Part shown: piece by piece, positions 1-7,928 of the stretch
How positions within the stretch are numbered: position 1 is the first letter of the stretch
Layout of the letters: every line of letters starts with the position of its first letter
DNA from: Actinomyces sp. AC-20-1
GTDB lineage: Bacteria > Actinomycetota > Actinomycetes > Actinomycetales > Actinomycetaceae
Assembly: GCF_023369555.1 (NCBI RefSeq)
Contig: NZ_JACJVC010000010.1
Span: 1 to 64,000 of the forward strand
Reading direction: 5' to 3'
Length of the DNA stretch: 64,000 nucleotides
The notes under the pieces: generated by a model
The model's database searches: none
What the model was told of the DNA's origin: nothing
What the model saw: the letters and a program-made list of their open reading frames with translations, nothing else
Translations under genes and position numbers: made by a program

Positions 1-256
1 CCACCCACCACGGGTGAACCGGCTCTCGCTCTACACCCACACACCAACAACACAACCCCACAACGGGGGCGCGCGCGAACAGACACGACACCACCACAGC
101 CAGTCCACCAACGAACCACCACACACCCGAGCACATCCGCCGTCGAGTGCACTCAACACCACAGGCACCAGACCACCAGTCGGCCATCCGAGGTCGATAG
201 TCTGTGGCCAGACGCCTGTTGACGGGCACCACCACACACGTGAATGAGAGATAAGC
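1..256. other. Non-coding leader region, C/A-rich
   Basis: No convincing gene is seen. The + strand is dominated by CA, CCA and ACC runs with few G residues over the first 180 bases, unlike the coding sequence that follows, and short ORFs here look like by-products of that composition. A TAGTCT hexamer at 198-203 is a possible -10 element for the next gene, but I see no matching -35. A GAGAGATAAG stretch just before 257 could act as a ribosome binding site. In M. tuberculosis the corresponding interval follows tyrS and lprJ; those genes would lie outside this window. Confidence 0.5.
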
Positions 257-1705
257 ATGGCTGACGACAGGGGACAGGGCGCCCGTCGACCGAGGCAGAA
301 CGGGAACAGGGACCGCCACGGTTTCACTCCCCGTCGTTCCAGCGACTCCGGACAGGGACGTTCCTACGGCGAGCGTCGGTCCTACGGTGACCGCGACGGT
401 CAGCGTCGCTCCTATGGTGACGGTGAGCGCCGGCCCTACGGCGGCGATGGCGGCCGGCGCCGCTCCTATGAGGACCGTGAGGGCCAGCATCGCTCGTACG
501 GTGATCGCGACGGTCAGCGTCGCTCCTACGGCGACCGGGACCGAGGTCAGGAACGCCCATACGGTAACCGGGACGGCGGCCAGCGTCGGTCCTACGGCGA
601 CGGCGAGCGTCGCTCCTATGGTGACGGTGAGCGCCGGCCCTACGGCGGCGATGGCGGCCAGCGCCGTTCCTACGGCCGACGCGACGACCGCAAGGGCGGG
701 CCGCGCGGAGGCCGCTTCAGCCGCGACGACCGCCGTGGCTCCCGTCCTCCCCAGCGTCAGCGAGTCCCGGAGCCCCGCGTCCCGGAGGACGTCGTGCCCC
801 AGGACCTCGACCCCTCGGCACGGCGCGAGCTCCGCGCACTCGGACGCGCCAACGCCGAGAACGTCTCCCGGCACCTCGTCATGGTCCAGCGCCTGCTCGA
901 CACCGACCCCGAGCTTGCCTACCAGCACGCCCGCTACGCCGCCTCCCACGCCGGACGCATCGCCGTCGTCCGCGAGTCGGCAGGCATCGCGGCCTACCTC
1001 TCCGGCCACTACGTCGAGGCGCTGCGAGACATCCGCGCCGCGCGCCGCCTCTCCGGCCTCGACCTCCACAGGGCCATCGAGGCCGACTGCGAGCGCGCCC
1101 TCGGCCACCTCGGCCGGGCACTCAAGGCCGCAGCCGAGGCGGACCCCAGCCAGCTCGACGACGTCGAGGAGGCCGAGATCGCCATGGTCGTCTCGGGCGT
1201 CAGGCACGAGATGGGCGAGACCGAGCTCGGTCTCGTCGTCATCGAGGAGGCCATCATGATGTTCCGCGGAGACCGCGAGACCCTGCGCCGCCTCCACTCC
1301 GTGCGCGCCGACCGGCTCGAGGAGCTGGGGCGCGTCGAGGAGGCGCAGGCGGTGCGCGAGCGCATCGGCGAGGGCCCCGAGGCCCAGCCCGAGGACGTCG
1401 CCGTCTACGACATGGAGGACGAGTCCGACGACGAGACCCCGGACCCCGCCGGCACCGCTGAGGCCATGGCCCCCGAGACCGCCCCGGACGCACAGGCTGC
1501 CGAGCCCTCGGACGAGGACGCCGCCGCCACCGAGGCCGACTCCGACGAGGAGAGCAGCCTCCCCTCCGAGGAGGTCTCCGACGATGAGGACGAGGCCTGG
1601 ACAGGCTCCTTCGCCCAGCGGGTCGAGGCGGAGATGGCCGAGCTGCTCGGCGAGGACGGTCCCGACGCCGAGGTCGCCGACGACCGCCCGCACGACGAGG
1701 ACTGA
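257..1705 (+). CDS. TPR-like protein with disordered RSYGD-rich N-terminus and acidic C-terminus (Rv1691-type position)
   Basis: A 482-residue protein in three parts. Residues 1-170 are low complexity, built from repeats such as RRSYGDRDGQ, RRPYGGDGG and RRSYGDGE, strongly basic and aromatic (R, Y, G, D, S). Residues about 175-375 are Ala/Leu/Arg/Glu helical repeats (ARRELRALGRANAENVSRHL, LAYQHARYAASHAGRIAVV) that look like tetratricopeptide repeats. Residues 385-482 are a highly acidic tail rich in Asp, Glu, Ala and Pro. It is the first gene of a block matching M. tuberculosis Rv1691-Rv1698, where Rv1691 is a conserved TPR-like protein of unknown role. The next start follows after 4 nt, so they are probably cotranscribed. 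Function is unknown. The N-terminus resembles RGG/YG-rich disordered segments that bind RNA or self-associate, but that is inference only. Confidence 0.85.
   Translation: MADDRGQGARRPRQNGNRDRHGFTPRRSSDSGQGRSYGERRSYGDRDGQRRSYGDGERRPYGGDGGRRRSYEDREGQHRSYGDRDGQRRSYGDRDRGQERPYGNRDGGQRRSYGDGERRSYGDGERRPYGGDGGQRRSYGRRDDRKGGPRGGRFSRDDRRGSRPPQRQRVPEPRVPEDVVPQDLDPSARRELRALGRANAENVSRHLVMVQRLLDTDPELAYQHARYAASHAGRIAVVRESAGIAAYLSGHYVEALRDIRAARRLSGLDLHRAIEADCERALGHLGRALKAAAEADPSQLDDVEEAEIAMVVSGVRHEMGETELGLVVIEEAIMMFRGDRETLRRLHSVRADRLEELGRVEEAQAVRERIGEGPEAQPEDVAVYDMEDESDDETPDPAGTAEAMAPETAPDAQAAEPSDEDAAATEADSDEESSLPSEEVSDDEDEAWTGSFAQRVEAEMAELLGEDGPDAEVADDRPHDED
402..659 (+). repeat. In-frame direct repeats encoding the RSYGD/RPYGGDGG segment
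   Basis: An exact 54-bp sequence is present at 402-455 and again at 606-659, 204 bp (68 codons) apart and in frame. Shorter imperfect units encoding RRSYGDRDGQ or RRSYGDGE fill the space between and around them (about 370-690). Such long identical stretches can expand or contract by slippage or recombination without breaking the reading frame. Confidence 0.9.
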
Positions 1706-1709
1706 CCCG

Positions 1710-2819
1710 ATGACCGGCGTCCAGTCCCTCAGCGCCCCCGGCGCACCCAGCGGGCCAGCCGTCCTGCTGGGCTCCGCACTGCCCCTCGCACAGGCCTACG
1801 ACTGCGCCCTGCTCGACCTCGACGGCGTCTGCTTCGCCGGCGAGGCCGAGGTCCCCCACGCCGCCGACTCGGTCAACGGGGCACGAGCCTCAGGCATGCG
1901 GCTCACCTTCGTCACCAACAACGCCTCCCGCGCCCCGCAGACCGTCGTCGACAAGCTCGCCCGCAACCGCATCCAGGCCCAGACCACCGAGGTCTTCTCC
2001 GCCGCCATGGACGCCGCGGCGCTCCTGCGCGAGCACCTGGAGCCCGGCGCCAAGGTCCTCGTCGTCGGCGGCGAGGGCGTGCGCCAGGCACTGACCGACG
2101 AGGGCTTCGTCGTCGTCGGCTCCGCCACTGACGCACCCGCCGCCGTCGTCCAGGGCTGGGACCCCGCCGTGGACTGGGCCATGCTCTCCGAGGGCTGCTA
2201 CGCCATCACCGCCGGAGCGCTCCACGTCGCCACCAACACGGACGCGACCCTGCCCACCGAGCGCGGCTTCGCCCTGGGCAACGGCAGCCTCGTGCGGGCC
2301 GTCGCCAACGCCACCGGCAAGGACTTCCTCTCCGCAGGCAAGCCCCACCCCGGCATCTACCAGCGCGCTCTGCGGCGCTCGGGCGGCACCCGGCCCCTCG
2401 CCGTCGGCGACCGCCTCAACACGGACCTCACGGGCGCACGCGCCTGCGCCATCCCCGGCATGCACGTGCTCACCGGAGTCAGCTCCGCCCGCGACGTCAT
2501 CCTCGCCGACCCCGCCGAGCGCCCCTCCTACGTCCACACCGACCTCAGAGGCCTGCTTGAGCCCCACCCGCAGCCCAGCCGGGACCCCCAGGGCACCTGG
2601 CACTGCGCCGCCTCCACCGCACGCGTGACCGACGACGGCGTCCTCGAGGTCGACGGCACCCCCCTGACCGGTGCCAGCGCCACCCTCGGCCTCAACGCCT
2701 ACCGCGCCCTCATCAGCGCCGCCTGGGAGCGCCAGGACACCGCCCGCGCCACGGGCTCCACCACCGGCGTCATCACGGTCCCCCGGATCACCGTCACCCA
2801 CGAGGTCGGCCAGCCGTGA
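1710..2819 (+). CDS. HAD-superfamily IIA phosphatase (NagD-like)
   Basis: A 369-residue haloacid dehalogenase phosphatase. Motif I LLDLDGVCF has the catalytic pair DLDG at residues 36-39, motif II is FVTNNAS near 67-73, motif III Lys lies in GKPHPGIY near 210, and motif IV is VGDRLNTDLTGA near 232. The NagD/IIA class typically dephosphorylates small phosphorylated metabolites such as p-nitrophenyl phosphate, glycolate or glycerol phosphates; the substrate here is unknown. The last 80 or so residues extend beyond the core fold. An upstream in-frame ATG at 1584 would lie inside the previous gene, so the ATG at 1710, 4 nt after the previous stop, is preferred. It is followed at once by the small gene before tlyA, as Rv1692 is in mycobacteria. 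Confidence 0.88.
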   Translation: MTGVQSLSAPGAPSGPAVLLGSALPLAQAYDCALLDLDGVCFAGEAEVPHAADSVNGARASGMRLTFVTNNASRAPQTVVDKLARNRIQAQTTEVFSAAMDAAALLREHLEPGAKVLVVGGEGVRQALTDEGFVVVGSATDAPAAVVQGWDPAVDWAMLSEGCYAITAGALHVATNTDATLPTERGFALGNGSLVRAVANATGKDFLSAGKPHPGIYQRALRRSGGTRPLAVGDRLNTDLTGARACAIPGMHVLTGVSSARDVILADPAERPSYVHTDLRGLLEPHPQPSRDPQGTWHCAASTARVTDDGVLEVDGTPLTGASATLGLNAYRALISAAWERQDTARATGSTTGVITVPRITVTHEVGQP

Positions 2820-3052
2820 GCCCCACGGCGTCGGGCCCCCGCCCGGCTCCACCCACCGGAGCACCACGTCCCGTCCCCGCCCCACCGCGCGCGGCCGCGG
2901 CCCACGCGACCGCCTCCCGGCTCGACCAGGCGGGCGAGCGCCTGAGGCAACGGCTCGCCGAGATCAGCGACCTGCCCCTCGAGGAGCGGGCCGCCGTCCT
3001 CGCCTCCGTCCACGAGGACCTCACCGCCGTCCTGCGCGGGGCGGAGGACTGA
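2816..3052 (+). CDS. Small conserved protein between HAD phosphatase and tlyA
   Basis: A 78-residue protein starting at a GTG that overlaps the preceding stop by 4 nt (GTGA), a sign of translational coupling. The first 35 residues are Pro/Ala-rich and probably disordered. The rest is a charged helix-forming segment (RLDQAGERLRQRLAEI, LEERAAVLASVHEDL). No known catalytic motif is visible. A short gene occupies the same slot in mycobacteria (Rv1693, between Rv1692 and tlyA), so conserved position supports it as real. Function is unknown. Confidence 0.7.
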   Translation: MSPTASGPRPAPPTGAPRPVPAPPRAAAAHATASRLDQAGERLRQRLAEISDLPLEERAAVLASVHEDLTAVLRGAED

Positions 3053-3053
3053 C

Positions 3054-3926
3054 ATGGCCAGGCTCATCCGCATCGACTCCGAGCTCGTGCGCCGCGGCCT
3101 GGCGCGCTCACGCGCCCACGCCGCCCAGATGGTCACCGACGGCCATGTCACCCTCGACGGCGCAGTCGTCACCAAGCCCGCACGGCAGGTCGACCCCGCA
3201 CAGGCCATCGAGGTCGTCACCCCCAGCGGGGACGACTACGTCTCACGCGGCGCCCACAAGCTCGCCGGCGCCCTCGACGCCCTCACCGAGCGCGGTACCG
3301 CCCCTCGCGTCGAGGGCCGCAGGTGCCTCGACGCCGGAGCCTCCACCGGAGGCTTCACCGACGTGCTCCTGCGCCGCGGCGCCGCCCACGTCGTCGCCGT
3401 CGACGTCGGCTACGGACAGCTCGCCTGGTCCCTGCAGTCCGACGCGCGCGTCACCGTCCTGGACCGCGCCAACGTCCGTACCCTCGACCCGGCCGCCGTC
3501 GCGCCCGCACCGGAGCTCGTCGTCGGCGACCTCTCCTTCATCTCCCTCACCCTCGTCCTGCCCGCCCTCGTGGCCGCCGCTGCCGATGACGCCGACCTCC
3601 TGCTCATGGTCAAGCCCCAGTTCGAGGTCGGCAAGGAGCGCCTGGGCCACGGGGGAGTCGTGCGCGACCCGGAGCTGCACGTCGAGACCGTCCTGACCGT
3701 CGCCGGGGCCGCCCACGGCCTCGGGCTGGGGGTTGAGGCCGTCGTCGCCTCCCCGCTGCCCGGCCCCGCAGGCAACGTCGAGTACTTCATCTCCATGCAC
3801 GCCGGGCGCCTCGGCGGCGACGACGACCTCACCGGCGAGGCCCTGAGGGCCGAGGCCCGCCGCGCCGTGGAGCAGGGCCCAGCCGGGGGCGCCGGCCACC
3901 GTGCCCGTGACAGGAGGAACCCGTGA
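3054..3926 (+). CDS. tlyA: TlyA-type 2'-O-ribose rRNA methyltransferase
   Basis: A 290-residue protein. Residues 3-60 form an S4 RNA-binding domain (RIDSELVRRGLARSRAHAAQ, VTLDGAVVTKPARQV). An FtsJ/RrmJ-like SAM methyltransferase domain follows, with SAM motif LDAGASTGGFTDVLL near 93-107, the catalytic-type Lys in SRGAHKLAGALD, the Asp in VVGDLSFISL, and the Lys in MVKPQFEVGKE. TlyA of mycobacteria 2'-O-methylates 16S C1409 and 23S C1920, and its loss gives capreomycin resistance. The same role here is likely. The ATG is 1 nt after the previous stop, and the gene overlaps the NAD kinase start by 4 nt, so this is one transcription unit. Confidence 0.93.
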   Translation: MARLIRIDSELVRRGLARSRAHAAQMVTDGHVTLDGAVVTKPARQVDPAQAIEVVTPSGDDYVSRGAHKLAGALDALTERGTAPRVEGRRCLDAGASTGGFTDVLLRRGAAHVVAVDVGYGQLAWSLQSDARVTVLDRANVRTLDPAAVAPAPELVVGDLSFISLTLVLPALVAAAADDADLLLMVKPQFEVGKERLGHGGVVRDPELHVETVLTVAGAAHGLGLGVEAVVASPLPGPAGNVEYFISMHAGRLGGDDDLTGEALRAEARRAVEQGPAGGAGHRARDRRNP

Positions 3927-4828
3927 CCGCCACCCCGACCCCCCGCCGCGTGCTCGTCCTCCAGCGCGAGCACAACGACCAGCCCGTCCCCGCCTCCCGC
4001 CGCACCGGCTCCACCGCCCTCGTCGGGGAGCGGGTGCGCCGGGCCCTGCGCTCCCACGGCGTCCAGCCCGTCGCCCCCGGGGACGGCGGCGCCGACCTCG
4101 TCCTCGTCCTCGGCGGTGACGGCACGATCCTGCGCGCCTGCGAGATCGCCCGCGACCTCGACGTCCCGCTCGTCGGCATCAACACAGGGCACGTCGGCTT
4201 CCTGGCGGAGGCGGACCCGGACGACGTCGAGCAGGTCGTCACCGACCTCGTCGCCGGCCGTTACACCGTCGACGAGCGCATGACTATCGAGGTCGAGGTC
4301 GAGACCCCCGACGGCAAGGTCACCCACGGCTGGGCGCTCAACGAGGCGGCCCTGGAGAAGCGCGACCGCGCCCGCATGCTCGAGATCGCCGTCGGCGTCG
4401 ACGGCCAGGCCGTGTCCTCCTTCGGCTGCGACGGCCTGCTCCTGGCCACACCCACCGGCTCCACCGCCTACGCCTTCTCCGCCGGCGGCCCCGTCATCTG
4501 GCCCGAGGTCGAGGCCCTGCTGCTCGTGCCCATCGCCGCCCACGCCCTGTTCACCCGCCCCCTCGTCGTCGGGCCCCGCTCCTGCCTCGAGGTCAGGGTC
4601 CGGGAGACCGGCCTGCAGCAGGCGGAGATCTGGTGCGACGGGCGCCGGATGCTGCCCGTGCCGCCCCACAGCGTCATCCGCGTGCGCCGAGGCGAGCGCA
4701 ACGTGCGCCTGGCCCGTCTCAACGACGCCCCCTTCTCCGAGCGCCTCGTGCGCAAGTTCTCCCTGCCGGTGGCCGGGTGGCGGGAGACCACCGGGGCCGT
4801 CCCCTCCCACGAGGACGGCGCCTCGTGA
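3923..4828 (+). CDS. nadK: NAD kinase
   Basis: A 301-residue ATP/polyphosphate-NAD kinase that phosphorylates NAD+ to NADP+ in the cytoplasm. The diagnostic GGDGT motif lies near residues 63-67 (VLGGDGTILRACE), followed by GINTGHVGFLAEA. The NE/D motif is NEAALEKRDRARM, and the conserved glycine-rich motif is CDGLLLATPTGSTAYAFSAG. Length is normal for the family. The GTG start overlaps the tlyA stop by 4 nt and its own stop overlaps the recN start, the same tlyA-ppnK-recN order as in M. tuberculosis (Rv1694-Rv1696). Confidence 0.95.
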   Translation: MTATPTPRRVLVLQREHNDQPVPASRRTGSTALVGERVRRALRSHGVQPVAPGDGGADLVLVLGGDGTILRACEIARDLDVPLVGINTGHVGFLAEADPDDVEQVVTDLVAGRYTVDERMTIEVEVETPDGKVTHGWALNEAALEKRDRARMLEIAVGVDGQAVSSFGCDGLLLATPTGSTAYAFSAGGPVIWPEVEALLLVPIAAHALFTRPLVVGPRSCLEVRVRETGLQQAEIWCDGRRMLPVPPHSVIRVRRGERNVRLARLNDAPFSERLVRKFSLPVAGWRETTGAVPSHEDGAS

Positions 4829-6663
4829 TCGAGTCCCTGCACATCGAGGACCTCGGCGTCATCGAGCGGGCCGACCTGCGCCTGAGCCCCGGCCTGACCG
4901 CTCTCACCGGTGAGACCGGCGCGGGCAAGACCATGGTGCTCACCTCCCTGGGCCTGCTGCTCGGCCAGCGCGCCGAGAGCACCATCGTGCGCACCGGCAC
5001 CGAGCGCACGCTCGTCGAGGGCACCTTCGCCCTCGACCCGGGCTCCCGCGCCGCCCAGCGCGCCCTCGACGCCGGCGCCGAGCTCGACGACGACCTCCTC
5101 ATCGCCTCACGCACCGTCCCCGCCACCGGGCGCTCGCGCGCCCACCTCGGCGGACGCTCCGTGCCCTCCGGCATCCTGACGGAGGTCGGGGCCCAGCTCG
5201 TGAGCGTCCACGGCCAGGCCGACCAGCTGCGCCTGCGCTCGGCCTCCGCCCAGCGCGCCGCCCTCGACTCTCTCGGCGGCAGCGGCCACACCGCCCTGTG
5301 CCGCCGCTACGCCGAGGCCTACCGCGCCCTCCAGCGCTGCGAGCAGGACCTCGCCGACTGGCAGGCCGACGCCGAGGACCGGGCCGCCGAGGCCGCCCGC
5401 CTGCGCCACTGGCTCGAGGCCGTCGAGGAGACCGCCCCCCAGCCCGGGGAGGATGCCGCCCTCACCCTCGAGGCCGAGCGCCTGGACCACGCCGAGGACC
5501 TGCGCCTGGCCGCCGGGTCCGCCCGCACCGCGCTGGCCGGCGACGAGGACCTGCCCGGGGAGTCTCCCGACGTCCTCGCCCTCATCGCCCACGCCGAGCG
5601 GGCCCTGGCCCCCGTCGCCGACATCGACCCGGTCCTGGCCGAGTTGGCCGGGCGCGCCCGGCAGCTGTCCGTCCTCGCCGCCGACACCGCCTCCGACCTG
5701 GGCGAGTACCTCGCCTCCCTCGACGCCGACCCCGCCCGCCTTGCCTGGGTCCAGGACCGTCGCGGCGAGCTCGCCCGCCTGCTCAAGGAGGTCGGCGGCC
5801 CCGAGGACCAGGTCGACGACGTCGACACCCTCCTCGCCTTCTGCGAGCGCGCCGCCGAGCGCCTGGCGCGGATCGACGGGCCCGAGGACACCGCCACCGC
5901 GCTCACCGCCCAGCGCGACGCCGCCCGTGACGAGCTCGGTGCCATCGCCCGCGAGCTGACGGCCGCCCGCACCGCCCTGGCCGGCCGCCTCGAGGCGGCG
6001 GTCACCGCCGAGCTCGAGGGCCTGCAGATGAAGGGGGCGCGCCTCGTCGTCGCCCTCGAGGCCCTGGACGAGCCGGGCCCCACCGGCGCGGAGACCGTCG
6101 CCCTTCTGCTGTCCCCGCACCCCGGGGCCCCCGCCCTGCCGCTCGGCAAGGGCGCCTCCGGCGGTGAGCTCAGCCGCATCATGCTCGCCCTCGAGGTGGT
6201 GCTCGCCGAGACCTCGCGGGCCGCCCAGGGGCAGTCCGGTCAGTCCAGACAGTCCAGCGGGCCCGGTCAGTCCGGGCACGACGGGCACCAGCGCACCCTC
6301 GTCTTCGACGAGATCGACGCCGGGGTCGGGGGGCGCGCCGCACGCGAGATCGGGCGCCGCCTCGCCCGCCTCGCTCGCAGCCACCAGGTGGTGGTCGTCA
6401 CCCACCTGGCCCAGGTCGCCGCCTGGGCCGACACCCAGCTCGTCGTCCACAAGGAGCAGGCACCCGGGGACCGTCAGGACGGCGCGCACCGCGACAGCCC
6501 CGCCACCGCGGGCCGGACCCGCACCCGGGTCCTCGACGTGCGTGGCGAGGACAGGGTGCGTGAGCTCGCCCGCATGCTCTCCGGCCACGAGGACTCCGAC
6601 GCCGCCCTGCGCCACGCCGCTGAGCTGCTTGACGAGGCCCGCGTGGCACAATCCCAGGCGTGA
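4825..6663 (+). CDS. recN: DNA repair protein RecN
   Basis: A 612-residue SMC-like ATPase for double-strand break repair. Walker A GETGAGKT is at residues 29-36, the ABC signature GASGGELSR is near 442, Walker B FDEIDAGVGG near 495, and the H-loop is in VVVTHLAQVAAW. A long Glu/Ala/Arg-rich coiled-coil region sits between the two ATPase halves. The GTG at 4825 overlaps the NAD kinase stop by 4 nt; an in-frame ATG at 4633 lies inside nadK and gives non-homologous sequence. A Gln/Ser/Gly low-complexity insert (QSGQSRQSSGPGQSGHDGH) separates the signature from Walker B, and a second polar insert follows the H-loop (near 550-575). These make it somewhat longer than typical RecN (about 550-590). 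Confidence 0.93.
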   Translation: MIESLHIEDLGVIERADLRLSPGLTALTGETGAGKTMVLTSLGLLLGQRAESTIVRTGTERTLVEGTFALDPGSRAAQRALDAGAELDDDLLIASRTVPATGRSRAHLGGRSVPSGILTEVGAQLVSVHGQADQLRLRSASAQRAALDSLGGSGHTALCRRYAEAYRALQRCEQDLADWQADAEDRAAEAARLRHWLEAVEETAPQPGEDAALTLEAERLDHAEDLRLAAGSARTALAGDEDLPGESPDVLALIAHAERALAPVADIDPVLAELAGRARQLSVLAADTASDLGEYLASLDADPARLAWVQDRRGELARLLKEVGGPEDQVDDVDTLLAFCERAAERLARIDGPEDTATALTAQRDAARDELGAIARELTAARTALAGRLEAAVTAELEGLQMKGARLVVALEALDEPGPTGAETVALLLSPHPGAPALPLGKGASGGELSRIMLALEVVLAETSRAAQGQSGQSRQSSGPGQSGHDGHQRTLVFDEIDAGVGGRAAREIGRRLARLARSHQVVVVTHLAQVAAWADTQLVVHKEQAPGDRQDGAHRDSPATAGRTRTRVLDVRGEDRVRELARMLSGHEDSDAALRHAAELLDEARVAQSQA

Positions 6664-7883
6664 GGAACCCGTTCCGCAAGCAGACGGCGTCGGACCCCGA
6701 GCGCCCCAGCGGCGTGGTCCGGGTGGACGCGCGCACCAAGAAGCTGACCAAGAGGATCCAGGTCGGTGAGGTCGCCGTCATCGACCACACCGACCTCGAC
6801 CGGGTCGCCGCCGAGGCCCTGGTCGAGGCCGGGCCCGTCGCCGTCCTCAACGCCGCACCCTCCGTCTCCGGCCGCTACCCCAACCTCGGCCCCGGCATCC
6901 TCCTCGATGCCGGCATCCCCCTCGTCGACGACCTCGGCCCCGACGTCATGCGCCTGCGCGAGGGCCAGCGCGTCGTCGTCGACCTCAGTGACGGCGAGGC
7001 CCGCGGCGCCGTCCGCCTGCTCGGCTCCGACGACGTCCTCGCCCAGGGCACCGTCCAGACCGCCCAGAGCGTCGCCGACTCCATGGAGGCCGCCAAGGAG
7101 GGGCTGGCCGTCCAGCTCGAGGCCTTCGCCGCCAACACCATGGAGTACATGCGCGGCGAGAGGGACCTGCTGCTCAACGGCGTCGGCATGCCGGACGTGC
7201 GCACCCCCATGAGCGGGCGCCACGTCCTGGTCGTCGTGCGCGGCTACTCCTACAAGGAGGACCTGGCGGCCCTGCGCCCCTACATCCGCGAGTACAAGCC
7301 CGTCATCATCGGCGTCGACGGCGGCGCGGACGCCGTCCTCGAGGCCGGATTCACGCCCCACATGATCGTCGGCGACATGGACTCGGTCTCGGACAAGGCG
7401 CTGCGCTGCGGTGCCGAGGTCATCGTCCACGCCTACCGCGACGGGCACGCCCCCGGGCTCAAGCGCGTCGAGGAGCTGGGCGTGGAGCACCTCGTCTTCG
7501 CCGCCACGGGCACCAGCGAGGACATCGCCATGCTCCTGGCCGACGCCGCCGGCGCCGAGCTCATCGTCGCCCTGGGCACGCACGCGACCCTGCTCGAGTT
7601 CCTCGACAAGGGGCGCGCGGGCATGTCCTCCACCTTCCTCACCCGGCTCAAGGTCGGCGGGCGCCTCATCGACGCCAAGGGCGTCTCACGGCTCTACCGC
7701 ACCCGCATCTCCGGCTGGCAGCTGCTGCTGCTGGCACTGTCCGGGCTCGTCGCCCTCTTCGTCGCCCTCGCCTTCACACCGGCCGGCCAGACCTTCCTCG
7801 GCCTGTCCGGCGCCGTGTGGGACGAGCTCCTGACCTTCCTCCGCTCGCTGGTCGGCCTCGCGCCGGACAGCCCCTCCGTCTGA
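6660..7883 (+). CDS. steA: SteA-like cytokinesis/cell-envelope protein (thiamine pyrophosphokinase-like fold, C-terminal TM)
   Basis: A 407-residue protein matching the SteA family (Rv1697; Cg1603 of C. glutamicum). The central part, near 185-330, resembles a thiamin pyrophosphokinase catalytic domain (IIGVDGGADAVLEAGFTPHM, VGDMDSVSDKALR). A single strongly hydrophobic helix lies near 353-375 (LLLLALSGLVALFVALAF), with a short extracytoplasmic tail. In corynebacteria SteA and SteB form a membrane complex at the division site that activates peptidoglycan hydrolysis through RipA. The GTG start overlaps the recN stop by 4 nt, and steB follows 45 nt downstream, so the pair is intact. Confidence 0.85.
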   Translation: MRNPFRKQTASDPERPSGVVRVDARTKKLTKRIQVGEVAVIDHTDLDRVAAEALVEAGPVAVLNAAPSVSGRYPNLGPGILLDAGIPLVDDLGPDVMRLREGQRVVVDLSDGEARGAVRLLGSDDVLAQGTVQTAQSVADSMEAAKEGLAVQLEAFAANTMEYMRGERDLLLNGVGMPDVRTPMSGRHVLVVVRGYSYKEDLAALRPYIREYKPVIIGVDGGADAVLEAGFTPHMIVGDMDSVSDKALRCGAEVIVHAYRDGHAPGLKRVEELGVEHLVFAATGTSEDIAMLLADAAGAELIVALGTHATLLEFLDKGRAGMSSTFLTRLKVGGRLIDAKGVSRLYRTRISGWQLLLLALSGLVALFVALAFTPAGQTFLGLSGAVWDELLTFLRSLVGLAPDSPSV

Positions 7884-7928
7884 GCAGACGCCGTCACGCA
7901 CCCGAAGACCACGACAGGCACACAGATC

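Noticed and set aside
31-327. 98-codon open frame on the minus strand at the window start
   Set aside because: Composition reflects the complement of a C/A-rich leader, it overlaps the well-supported gene at 257, and it shows no domain or ribosome binding site.
402-690. Repeat region as a CRISPR array or minisatellite
   Set aside because: Units are in frame, code for a continuous protein segment, and lack regular spacers.
5107-6651. 514-codon minus-strand frame opposite recN
   Set aside because: Gly/Val/Leu-rich shadow; RecN motifs are complete on the plus strand.
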